DNA of 38,962 nucleotides, taken from assembly GCA_937925335.1 (NCBI GenBank), contig CALEWY010000017.1:1-38962 (forward strand), written 5' to 3'. The position numbers were made by a program, and so were the translations under genes. The first letter of the stretch is position 1; each line of letters begins with the position of its first letter. The notes under the pieces are model-generated. The model was not told where the DNA came from. It did no database searches and worked only from the letters and a program-made list of their open reading frames with translations. Below, one piece after another: positions 32,004 to 38,962 of this stretch. Source of the stretch: an uncultured Acidimicrobiales bacterium. Its GTDB lineage: Bacteria > Actinomycetota > Acidimicrobiia > Acidimicrobiales > SZUA-35.

Positions 32004-32022
32004 AAGTAGGGTCCGGGATGTG
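31991..32022 (+). promoter_or_regulatory. Possible start-codon-sequestering stem of the phosphatase gene
   Basis: CACATCCC (31991-31998, inside the second hairpin element) and GGGATGTG (32015-32022, which ends with the GTG start codon) are perfect 8-base complements with a 16-base loop containing AGGG. This stem and the R1 hairpin use the same bases, so they exclude each other. Function is inference. Confidence 0.4.
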
Positions 32023-32811
32023 ACTTCGACCTCTCGTCCCGGCGCTCGTATCGACCTCGAGGGAGCGCTGAATCTGCGTGATCTCGGGGGCTGGCCAACC
32101 GACGACGGTCGCAGGGTTCGGTTCGGGCACATGTACCGATCGGACCGGCTGAGCGACCTCACACCGGCCGATCATTCGCTGCTCAGCGGGCTCGGTTCGC
32201 AGAACGAAGGCATCCAAACCGTGATCGACCTTCGCTACGAGCGGGAGGTTGCCGAGCACCCGTCTTCGCTCTGGCCGACGGTGACGAACCATTTGGAGAT
32301 CCCGATGGCCGGCGATCTGGCCAACCAGAAGTCGTTTATGGATCGAGCGTTCGAGGGTGAGTTCGATGGCATTAGTGACGCCGACGTCGGTGAGAGCTAC
32401 GTCGAGATGTTGCAGCGACATGGCGCCGACTTTGCCAGGGTCGTCGGCGAGACGACCACGGGCGGCCCGGCACTTTTTCACTGCACCGCGGGCAAGGACC
32501 GAACCGGACTCACGGCGATGCTGATCTTGTCCACGCTCGGTGTCGGCGACGACGACATCGTCTCGGACTTTGGGCTCTCGAATGAATACCGAGCCGAGGT
32601 CAGGATGGCCCAGCTTGCGCCGGTCTTCGCCGAGAAGGGTCTCGACGTCGAAGCCTTCCGGCCAGCCCTTTCCGCCCCGCTGCCAGCGATGCGCCACGCT
32701 CAAGCATTCATCGCCCGAGAGTTCGGTTCAGCCGAACGGTTCCTACTCGACAACGGCACGACAGCCGAAGCGATCGACACGATGCGCGTCGAGCTACTCG
32801 AAGATCAGTAG
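32020..32811 (+). CDS. Tyrosine/dual-specificity protein phosphatase
   Basis: A 263-residue phosphatase of the bacterial Y_phosphatase3 (PtpB/MptpB-like) type. ALNLRDLGGW near the N terminus and the P-loop HCTAGKDRTG (154-163, nucleophile Cys155) are diagnostic; QTVIDLRYEREV forms the preceding strand. Members act on phosphotyrosine or phosphoinositides. GTG 32020 is the only start that keeps the conserved N terminus and leaves out repeat DNA; the overlapping ATG at 32018 meets a stop at once. The hairpin repeats just before it may control its expression. Confidence 0.91.
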   Translation: MTSTSRPGARIDLEGALNLRDLGGWPTDDGRRVRFGHMYRSDRLSDLTPADHSLLSGLGSQNEGIQTVIDLRYEREVAEHPSSLWPTVTNHLEIPMAGDLANQKSFMDRAFEGEFDGISDADVGESYVEMLQRHGADFARVVGETTTGGPALFHCTAGKDRTGLTAMLILSTLGVGDDDIVSDFGLSNEYRAEVRMAQLAPVFAEKGLDVEAFRPALSAPLPAMRHAQAFIAREFGSAERFLLDNGTTAEAIDTMRVELLEDQ

Positions 32812-32873
32812 CACCCTCGTCAGATCTGCAACCCGGCGCCGCACGGTTCGTCCAGCAGGCCGACACCGTCAGG

Positions 32874-32953
32874 TCAGCCGGTGCAGACGACGACGGCTCA
32901 GTTCGTTCTGCCCGAGCAGACAGCGCCGGCTCAGCGGGTCAGCCGGTGCAGAT
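32874..32953. repeat. Duplicated 3' end of the SCO6745-like gene
   Basis: GTCAGCCGGTGCAGA occurs both beyond the gene's stop codon (about 32874) and across it (about 32939-32953). In the latter, the segment encodes the last codons and stop on the minus strand. Related GGCTCAG fragments lie between. It resembles the 16-bp repeat at 27084 in deriving from a gene's own terminus. Confidence 0.6.
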
Positions 32954-33688
32954 GGCGTCGGAGATCACCGGTGTTCCCGCTTCGAAAGCGGCACAGCCGG
33001 CATCATCCAGCACCGAATAGGCCGAGATCAGCAGGTCGGTGGTGAGTTCGTCGGCTTTGGCGTGACGCTCAGCGGCATCAGCCGGCAGTTCGACGCCGTC
33101 GGCCCAGCCGAAGGTGGCCACATCGTCCGGTCGCTTGACGGCATGCCCTTGCGGTGCGGTCAGCCCAGAGGCGAGCAGGCCAACCAGGTGTGCGCCGCCA
33201 CGCAACTCGCGCAAGATCGCCATGTTCTGCACGGCCTGACCAGCAGCGTCGACTGCTCGATCCTCCGCCGCGATTCCGGCGAAGAGTGCGTAGGCCGCCG
33301 GATCGGCAGCGGCGATCACCGCAGTCGCCGCGTCGTTGTAGGCCGCCAGCGTGGCATCGTCGACATCGCCGAGCTTGGCCCGGCCGATCTCGGCAAAACA
33401 CTCGAGATACGCCGTGCCCGCCTCGCGGGCTGGAACCGTCTCTTTCGCGGTGTTCCACAACTTTGCGATCATCCCCGGCGCGAAGTACGCAAAGGCACTC
33501 TGCACGACCGGTGCTTCCACGTCGCCGAGAACACCGCCTCGCCCGAGGATGTACCAACGCATGCCATCGAGGCCACGTTCTTTGCCGGCGGCAAGTGTCG
33601 ACGGGCTGAAGTAGAGCGGGCCCCCGATGTCGTTCGTGGCCTGCGAGGTTGCGTCGATCAATGCACGTGCGGTGGAGTCATCTGCCAT
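32939..33688 (-). CDS. SCO6745-like actinobacterial protein
   Basis: A 249-residue all-alpha-looking soluble protein. The pattern GLDGMRWYILGRGGVLGDVEAPVVQSAFAYFAPGMIAKLWNTA (in two parts), a short conserved helix after a 'GR.G.LG' loop, and a long Ala-rich second half resemble the SCO6745 family of actinobacterial proteins, which is annotated by some as helix-turn-helix but has no established function. No membrane segment or signal peptide. ATG 33688. Flanked on the left by the phosphatase (convergent). Confidence 0.68.
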   Translation of the reverse strand: MADDSTARALIDATSQATNDIGGPLYFSPSTLAAGKERGLDGMRWYILGRGGVLGDVEAPVVQSAFAYFAPGMIAKLWNTAKETVPAREAGTAYLECFAEIGRAKLGDVDDATLAAYNDAATAVIAAADPAAYALFAGIAAEDRAVDAAGQAVQNMAILRELRGGAHLVGLLASGLTAPQGHAVKRPDDVATFGWADGVELPADAAERHAKADELTTDLLISAYSVLDDAGCAAFEAGTPVISDAICTG

Positions 33689-33734
33689 CGGCGCAGCCTC
33701 TCACCGCAGGCGCCGGCACATCAAAGTGACTCGT

Positions 33735-35165
33735 TCACCGCGGTTGTATGAGCGATGGTGCTGGCGGGACTCGAGGAGGAAGCGGAATCGCCGGCCCGAT
33801 GATTCGACTCGTCAATCGCCCCGCCCCAATGGCGACGCCAACTGCGAGCGCCATCGTGAGCAGCGCGGTCGCAGCGGAGTTCGTGATGCCCGCCCTCCAC
33901 ACGACGAGTGGCAGGAGCGGCACCACACCGACCACGAACGGGGTGGCGAACGCGAGCAGCGCGACCGGTTGGAACGAGCGCTTCTTGGCGCTCATGAGAG
34001 CTCCGATGAGGTAGAGAACGGGAGCGGCCACAACGCTCACGAGAAACGCCATCGCAAACGGAAAGACGATCACGCCCAGCGTGTCGTTCACGAACCAGAA
34101 GTTCCACACCAAGCCGATGGCCGGGATGGATGTGACGGCAACGAGCACGCCGAAGACCTTGCGATCGACGGCAAACAACACGGCCGAAGCGGCGAGCACC
34201 ATCGAAGCGAACACGATCAGCACCAGTACACCCCATTGGAGCGATCGATACGACGAGGTGGCCGGCGTCCAAACGCCATCAACACTCCGCACCGCCGGTG
34301 GAAGCTGCCCCATCACCACAACGACGGACCCGTCGTCGAGTTCGCTGACCACACTTGCCTCTTGCCTCGTGTCGGCGAAATCGCCGGTCGTGAATCGAGC
34401 CAGGTGGGCCCCCGGTTCGATCTCGTACACGTTGGTCCAGGTTTCGCCGCCATCGGTCGACTCCTCGACGCTCAGTCCAGGAACGGAGCGCACGCAGAGC
34501 GACTGGTTGTTTCGAAGACAGAGGGTGGTCTCGGTCATGAGTGGGCCCGGCAACGTCGGCGGTGCGTCGCCGATCTCGTACTCCCACGTCTGGCCACGGT
34601 CCTCGCTGATCAGATAGCCGGGTGAGAAGTCGCTGGTCTCCAGAACGACGATTTGGTCACCCGACGTGGAAACGGCGTTGTAGTCAGGCGTTTCGATCGC
34701 ACTCGTGGCGACGCACGCAAACGCAGCCAAACCGAGTGCACCGGTCTTGAACGCACGCGACTGGACGAACCGAGTCTCTGAGATCGGAGCCGGATCGCTC
34801 ACGATCCGAGGAACGAGCGCCAGGCCGACGAGCCCGATCAGGTCGGTGGGGTCGACGACGATCGACTGAGCTGCACCCGTGATCGCCAGGGCGGACTCAA
34901 CCGCTTCTGCGGCGACCGCCGACGTCTTGATCGCGACCATCAAGGCGCTGACGAGACCGATCGACGCGATCTGCGCCCGTCTGGCCGAAAGAGAAGGCGC
35001 CAACGCTTGGAGCACAACGATGGCCAGAACCGCAGCAACGATCGGCCCGACGAAGTCGCTCACCTTGCCGGTGATGAAGCCTGGCCACTCAGCCTTGGCG
35101 AACCGATCGTTTGCGATGAGCAACACGACGGCACACAAGAATCGGCGATCGGTGAGGACACGCAT
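33735..35165 (-). CDS. Polytopic membrane protein with two Asp-box motifs
   Basis: A 476-residue protein. Four or five N-terminal membrane segments (about 8-165, beginning with RRFLCAVVLLIAND..KAEWPGFITGKVSDF) lead to an extracytoplasmic segment (about 165-300) that carries SEDRGQTW (187-194) and STDGGETW (236-243), which match the Asp-box pattern SxDxGxTW of sialidase/BNR-type beta propellers. At least five more membrane segments (about 310-460) follow and a Pro-rich tail. Only two Asp-boxes are present, too few for a whole propeller. ATG 35165 is preferred; a TTG at 35267 overlapping the thioesterase stop is possible but lacks a ribosome site. Confidence 0.78.
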   Translation of the reverse strand: MRVLTDRRFLCAVVLLIANDRFAKAEWPGFITGKVSDFVGPIVAAVLAIVVLQALAPSLSARRAQIASIGLVSALMVAIKTSAVAAEAVESALAITGAAQSIVVDPTDLIGLVGLALVPRIVSDPAPISETRFVQSRAFKTGALGLAAFACVATSAIETPDYNAVSTSGDQIVVLETSDFSPGYLISEDRGQTWEYEIGDAPPTLPGPLMTETTLCLRNNQSLCVRSVPGLSVEESTDGGETWTNVYEIEPGAHLARFTTGDFADTRQEASVVSELDDGSVVVVMGQLPPAVRSVDGVWTPATSSYRSLQWGVLVLIVFASMVLAASAVLFAVDRKVFGVLVAVTSIPAIGLVWNFWFVNDTLGVIVFPFAMAFLVSVVAAPVLYLIGALMSAKKRSFQPVALLAFATPFVVGVVPLLPLVVWRAGITNSAATALLTMALAVGVAIGAGRLTSRIIGPAIPLPPRVPPAPSLIQPR

Positions 35166-35263
35166 AGAAGATGAGACGGTGCGAACCTCCGAATGGTTCC
35201 GTCGGTCGGCTGTTTTCTTTGCGCCAAACATCAAGAGGCCTGTGTCCAGAGCCGTCCGCTCGT

Positions 35264-36100
35264 TCAAAGGAGGAGAGCCAACTGTCGTGTGCGGGCGACC
35301 AGGTGCCCGGCTTCATCCCAGAGCTCGCCATCCTCGATCAACAGCCCGTCGTGCAGATCGGTCGTTCGAAATCGTGCGCTGATCCAGCCGGGCACCGGTC
35401 GCCGTCGAACGTGAACGGTCAGCTCGAGTGTCGGCACCCAGCCGACTCGGCCGAGCAGGCTGAACAATGAGGGCGGGAACGAATCACCGAACAGCACGAG
35501 TGCCGCGGTGTCGACCGGGCGTTCGTCCTTGAAACGAATCCAGCCGGAGATTTCGGCCCGATCCGAGCTGCCATCCTCGGCCCACTTCGGATCGACCCGG
35601 ATGTCGAGACGGGAGGTGATCGCCAGATCGACTCCCTGTTCGAGGTCCATCCGGGCTGTGCACTCGTCGGGTGGCGGCAAGTCAACCGGTTCTCTGGTGA
35701 GCGCCGCACCCTCGATCGGCTGGTCGGACAACGTGCCGCCGCTGAGGTCGCCCATCGCCGCCATGAGTTTGTATCGCGGCTTGCCATCTTGGGTGAGCTG
35801 CACATCGACGTTGGTGAACCGGCGCCCGCGTCGAACCACGTCGACGTCGATATCGGCAGGCTGGTCGGGCAAACCGGGGCGGAGATAGTGAGTGGTCACG
35901 GTCAACGGATCGGGTTGTCCGGATGCCTCCACCGCCACCTTGATGCCAGAGCTGAGGAGGTAACCGCCGTTTGGATTGTCGCCGATGTTCCAGTTCGAGG
36001 TGATGTGGGTTGTCCACTCGCTCGGTGATCTGGGAGCGACCGCCGTCTCTCGGTCGAACTGGTGGGCATGATTCGCAGCGTCGGTCACGGCGCCGACCAT
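35264..36100 (-). CDS. TesB-like acyl-CoA thioesterase
   Basis: A 278-residue protein with two hotdog domains. The first shows TSNWNIGDNPNGGYLLSSGIKVAVEA followed by TTHYLRPG, the TesB-type pattern, and VVRRGRRFTNVDVQLTQDGK; the second includes LEQGVDLAITSRLD, DTAALVLFGDSFPPSLF and the terminal ELWDEAGHLVARTRQLALL strand. It hydrolyses acyl-CoA to free acid; chain length cannot be read. ATG 36100; divergent from the Gfo/Idh/MocA gene with a 61-base gap. Confidence 0.85.
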   Translation of the reverse strand: MVGAVTDAANHAHQFDRETAVAPRSPSEWTTHITSNWNIGDNPNGGYLLSSGIKVAVEASGQPDPLTVTTHYLRPGLPDQPADIDVDVVRRGRRFTNVDVQLTQDGKPRYKLMAAMGDLSGGTLSDQPIEGAALTREPVDLPPPDECTARMDLEQGVDLAITSRLDIRVDPKWAEDGSSDRAEISGWIRFKDERPVDTAALVLFGDSFPPSLFSLLGRVGWVPTLELTVHVRRRPVPGWISARFRTTDLHDGLLIEDGELWDEAGHLVARTRQLALLL

Positions 36101-36161
36101 AGAAGAAGTCCCCAGGGGAGCCGAAGACCAGATCCGCTCACGCCCAATAGGGTTTCATCCC

Positions 36162-37700
36162 ATGTCGCTTCTTCTCGACACCCCTATCCGTTTCATTTCC
36201 GACCGGCTCGACGAGCCCCTCGGTGCCGAGCTGCGTTCGTTCGCCGAGTCCGGCGGAACCGTGGTTCTCGCCCCTGTTCCCGGCGACTCGATCGCCGCAG
36301 ATCTCACAGGCGTCGCAGTGACCCAGGGTCTCCCCGAGACCGAGTGGTTCATCACCCTCGCCAAACGAGCCGAGGCAGTGCGCCTCGACGGAGAGGTACC
36401 GATCACCTCGGCGCTCCGGTTGCTCGAACCGCGGGCCGACGACGTGGACGTCGCTGCGACCACCAGCGTTGGCTATCAGCACTCCCCCACGATCACCGTG
36501 CGTACGATCGGCGCTGGCCGAGTCATCGCCTCTGGCATCGCCAACCTCGATGCTGTGCAACGACACGCAACGGTGGGCCGCTTCGTCGAGCGACTGGGCC
36601 GCCCATTCTCAACACCCGAGGTCGACACCCTCGGTGTCGCCGTCGTTGGTTACGGCCCCTATGGCGGCATGGGATACAGCCATGGACTCGCCTGCACCGA
36701 AACCGACGGGCTCCGCTTGGCTGCCGCTGTCGACACGTCGAGCGACCGCCTCACCGCCGCAACCGACGACTTCCCCGAGCTTGCGTGTTACGACTCGGCG
36801 ACCGGAGCAGCGAACGACCCGAACGTCGACATCGCGATCATCGCGACACCGCCGATTCACCACGCCGACCTTGCGCTGGAATTCTTGCGTGCCGGAAAGC
36901 ACGTCGTCGTCGAAAAGCCGATGTGCATCACCACCGCACAAGCCGACGAACTCCTCGCAACGGCCGAGGCGAACGACCGCATGATCACCGTGCACCAGAG
37001 CCGCCGATGGGACCGTGACTACCTTGCGCTCAAGCGCACGATCGAAAGCGGCATGATCGGCGACACGTTCGTCATCGAGACCTTCGTTGGCGGCTTCGAG
37101 CATCCGTGTCGAGCCTGGCACTCGGAAGACTCCGTCTCCGGTGGTGCGGTCTATGACTGGGGAAGCCACCACGTCGATTGGATCCTCCAGCTGTACGGAT
37201 CCGCCCCGACCAAGGTGATGTGCCCAACCCACACCCGCGTGTGGCACGACTCAACCAACGTCGATCAGCTTTCGCTGTGGATGCAGTGGGACGACGGCCG
37301 CGAAGCCACGTTCCGCCAGAGCGACATCGCCGCAATTCGTCGCCCGAAGTTCTATGTGCAAGGCACGAAGGGCACCGTCGAGGGCCACTACGAGCAGATC
37401 TTCGAGCGTGACATCGTCGCTGGACGAGGCCACATCGAGACCGTGCGCCACCACGCGGAGGCGCCAGTCAACCTCACCGTGGCGACCCACGAACCGGAGC
37501 GGGGAATACTCAGCACCGTCGTGCCTCCCGCCCCTCACCCCGGCTGGGGCTTCCACGTCAACATGGCCGACCACCTGTTGCTCGGTGAAACGCTTGCCGT
37601 CGACCCGCGCGACACGCGTGACGTGGTGCGAGTGCTCGAAGCAGCACATCGCTCCGGAAGCGAAGGCGGCTCGGTCATCTCGCTTGAAGCAAACGCGTGA
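36162..37700 (+). CDS. Gfo/Idh/MocA oxidoreductase fused to an N-terminal domain
   Basis: A 512-residue protein. Residues about 153-512 form a complete NAD(P)-dependent oxidoreductase of sugar or inositol derivatives: VAVVGYGPYGGMG Rossmann loop, VDIAIIATPPIHHADLALEFL, EKPM with the catalytic Lys, and a C-terminal alpha/beta domain with YDWGSHHVDWI. The first 150 residues are extra; FISDRLDEPLGAELRSFAESGGTVV and IGAGRVIASGIANLD recall the second half of ThuA/class I amidotransferase-like domains. AATAGGG about ten bases before the ATG serves as ribosome site. The next gene starts in its stop codon. Confidence 0.88.
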   Translation: MSLLLDTPIRFISDRLDEPLGAELRSFAESGGTVVLAPVPGDSIAADLTGVAVTQGLPETEWFITLAKRAEAVRLDGEVPITSALRLLEPRADDVDVAATTSVGYQHSPTITVRTIGAGRVIASGIANLDAVQRHATVGRFVERLGRPFSTPEVDTLGVAVVGYGPYGGMGYSHGLACTETDGLRLAAAVDTSSDRLTAATDDFPELACYDSATGAANDPNVDIAIIATPPIHHADLALEFLRAGKHVVVEKPMCITTAQADELLATAEANDRMITVHQSRRWDRDYLALKRTIESGMIGDTFVIETFVGGFEHPCRAWHSEDSVSGGAVYDWGSHHVDWILQLYGSAPTKVMCPTHTRVWHDSTNVDQLSLWMQWDDGREATFRQSDIAAIRRPKFYVQGTKGTVEGHYEQIFERDIVAGRGHIETVRHHAEAPVNLTVATHEPERGILSTVVPPAPHPGWGFHVNMADHLLLGETLAVDPRDTRDVVRVLEAAHRSGSEGGSVISLEANA

Positions 37701-38602
37701 TGGCTGAATCCGTCGGATTCGGTGTCATCGGTGGTCGGTCCTTCATCGGGACCGCTGCGGTGATTCCCGCAATCGATTTGGCCGAGGGAGCAGAGTTGGT
37801 GGCAATCGCTGCCAACTCCGGTCAGGTCCAGGATCAATGGACTCACGCTGAAGTCGACTCCTACGAGGCGGTCATTCAGCACCCCGACGTCGACGTTGTC
37901 TACATCCCGCTGCCAAACGGCCAGCATCAACGCTGGGTCGAGGCGGCGGCCGCCGCTGGCAAACACGTGCTCTGCGAGAAGCCTCTCGCTCCGTCGCCCG
38001 ACGAAGCACGAGCCATGGCCGCAGCCTGCGAATCAGCTGGTGTGCTTCTAGCCGAGGCATGGATGACACCGTTCGGCCCTCGTTGGGCCGACCTCCTCGG
38101 GCGGGCGGCCGCTGGCGAGCTCGGTGCCGTCGACCACATCGACACCGCGTTCACGTTCACGATCGGTCCCGGCAACGAATCCAACTATCGATGGGACCCG
38201 AACGAAGGCGGTGGCGCACTTCTCGACGTCGGCATCTATGCCCTCGGCCCGGCCGTTCACCTGTGGGGTGCGAACCCAACGTCGATCGACGTCACGCGAA
38301 CGATGAGCGATCGAGGCGTCGACCTCACAACCGAGGGCACGCTCACCTGGAAAGGCGGCCAGCGAGCCACCTTCGAGGTGAGCTTCGAGCGCGATGAGAG
38401 CCAGACGCTGACGATTCACGCAGCCAACGGTTCGGAGTCGATCGCACCCAAACCGCACACCGGTGATGCGCCGGCCGAGAACCCCTACAAGGGCATGATC
38501 GAGGCCATGTCTCGGGCCGTCCGAGGCGATGACCCGTGGCCACGACCCGTCGCCGACGCCATCGCACTGGCCGAGCTGCTCGAGCGCATCGCCGCAGCGT
38601 GA
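37700..38602 (+). CDS. Gfo/Idh/MocA oxidoreductase
   Basis: A 300-residue NAD(P)-dependent oxidoreductase. FGVIGGRSFIGTAAVIPAI is the nucleotide-binding turn, DVVYIPLPNGQH the second Rossmann part, EKPL the catalytic Lys loop, and GGGALLDVGIYALG the conserved active-site helix. It resembles the dimeric dihydrodiol/xylose-dehydrogenase-like branch. Its ATG shares the A of the previous stop codon (TGATG); a GTG at 37697 also reads in frame. The first oxidoreductase is unrelated in detail, so the two probably act in sequence on a sugar or cyclitol substrate. Confidence 0.9.
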   Translation: MAESVGFGVIGGRSFIGTAAVIPAIDLAEGAELVAIAANSGQVQDQWTHAEVDSYEAVIQHPDVDVVYIPLPNGQHQRWVEAAAAAGKHVLCEKPLAPSPDEARAMAAACESAGVLLAEAWMTPFGPRWADLLGRAAAGELGAVDHIDTAFTFTIGPGNESNYRWDPNEGGGALLDVGIYALGPAVHLWGANPTSIDVTRTMSDRGVDLTTEGTLTWKGGQRATFEVSFERDESQTLTIHAANGSESIAPKPHTGDAPAENPYKGMIEAMSRAVRGDDPWPRPVADAIALAELLERIAAA

Positions 38603-38612
38603 ACCGCACCGC

Positions 38613-38962
38613 ATGAGTCCTCAGCCGACCTTCGAGACCCTCGCCCTCCCCAGTGGTGTCGAACTGAACGCCGTTCGTTGGGCGCCCACCGACGAAGCTG
38701 ATTCGGCCACGGGCGAACCTGATTCGCCAACCGGCGATGCATCCCTCCCCTGGCTGCTCGTGCACGGTCTCGCGTCGAACGCTCGACTTTGGGATGGGGT
38801 CGGCGCCCGCCTCGCAACGGGCGGCCATCTCGCCGTCGCTATCGACCAGCGAGGCCACGGTCAGTCGTCGAAACCACCAGCTCCCGATGCGGCCAACCCA
38901 GCGTCGGTCACGGCCGGCCCCTTCGACATGGCCACCGTCGCCGACGACATCGCGCTTGTGCT
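38613..38962 (+). CDS. Alpha/beta hydrolase, N-terminal part
   Basis: The frame is open to the end of the window, so the gene is cut off; 116 residues are visible. WLLVHGLASNARLWDGV carries the oxyanion-hole HG and VAIDQRGHGQSSKP follows, both characteristic of alpha/beta hydrolases; the nucleophile elbow is outside. An odd insert (about residues 28-45, Asp/Ser/Thr/Gly-rich) lies before the first. It starts ten bases after the second oxidoreductase stop, so it probably belongs to the same operon. Confidence 0.8.
   Translation, partial: MSPQPTFETLALPSGVELNAVRWAPTDEADSATGEPDSPTGDASLPWLLVHGLASNARLWDGVGARLATGGHLAVAIDQRGHGQSSKPPAPDAANPASVTAGPFDMATVADDIALV

Noticed and set aside
35168..35267. TTG-started extension of the membrane protein overlapping the thioesterase stop
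   Set aside because: No ribosome site on the minus strand and the extra 34 residues are hydrophilic and unlike a membrane-protein N terminus.

Overview
The window is high-GC, densely packed bacterial chromosome. Frequent GTG/TTG starts, four-base stop/start overlaps and actinobacterial gene families (PTH2 with an N-terminal extension, a SCO6745-like protein, PspC-LiaF fusions, an OtsA-type trehalose synthase) point to Actinobacteria. The overall style fits Acidimicrobiia, perhaps the Ilumatobacter group, but that is inference from gene content only. I see no rRNA, tRNA, phage or transposase genes.

Layout. 1-453 is the tail of a fibronectin-III surface protein, followed by otsA (476-1927) and a hairpin terminator. 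A leftward unit at 5456-2034 encodes a membrane coiled-coil protein, a small protein, AroA and an alcohol-dehydrogenase-like protein, with short or overlapping junctions. Next is an orphan MsmK/UgpC-type sugar ABC ATPase (6804-5614). Between 6.9 and 9.0 kb lies a repeat-rich island: five 61-bp hairpin units, copies of a second repeat in inverted orientation on the two sides of a peptidoglycan-recognition amidase gene, a 135-bp tandem duplication, a small zinc-ribbon gene and three tandem 24-bp hairpins. Then come an M81 metallopeptidase and NudC.

11.4-19.4 kb is a coherent envelope-stress module: a MacB/FtsX-type ABC pair, a NarL-type response regulator, a PspC-domain histidine kinase, and a divergent PspC-LiaF-like protein with a small membrane protein. 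The ABC operon and the PspC-LiaF operon are each preceded by a 40-bp site of four heptamers (CCCTGAG or its inverse) spaced exactly 11 bp. This is the best candidate for a self-contained, autoregulated system in the window.

19.4-31.9 kb holds lipid-type and miscellaneous metabolism: a frameshifted flavin monooxygenase/acyl-CoA dehydrogenase relative, an intact acyl-CoA dehydrogenase, two GNAT proteins, an arylsulfatase, a small lipoprotein, PTH2, a conserved unknown with a possible nuclease fold, a PEP-utilizing protein without a visible ATP-binding domain, an L,D-transpeptidase lipoprotein and an acyl-CoA/AMP ligase. Two more copies of the 61-bp hairpin element, again at a 61-bp period, lie just before a tyrosine-phosphatase gene (32020-32811). 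The end of the second copy can pair with that gene's GTG start.

The right end carries a SCO6745-like protein, a membrane protein with two Asp-box motifs, a hotdog thioesterase, two tandem Gfo/Idh/MocA oxidoreductases (the first with an extra N-terminal domain) and the start of an alpha/beta hydrolase.
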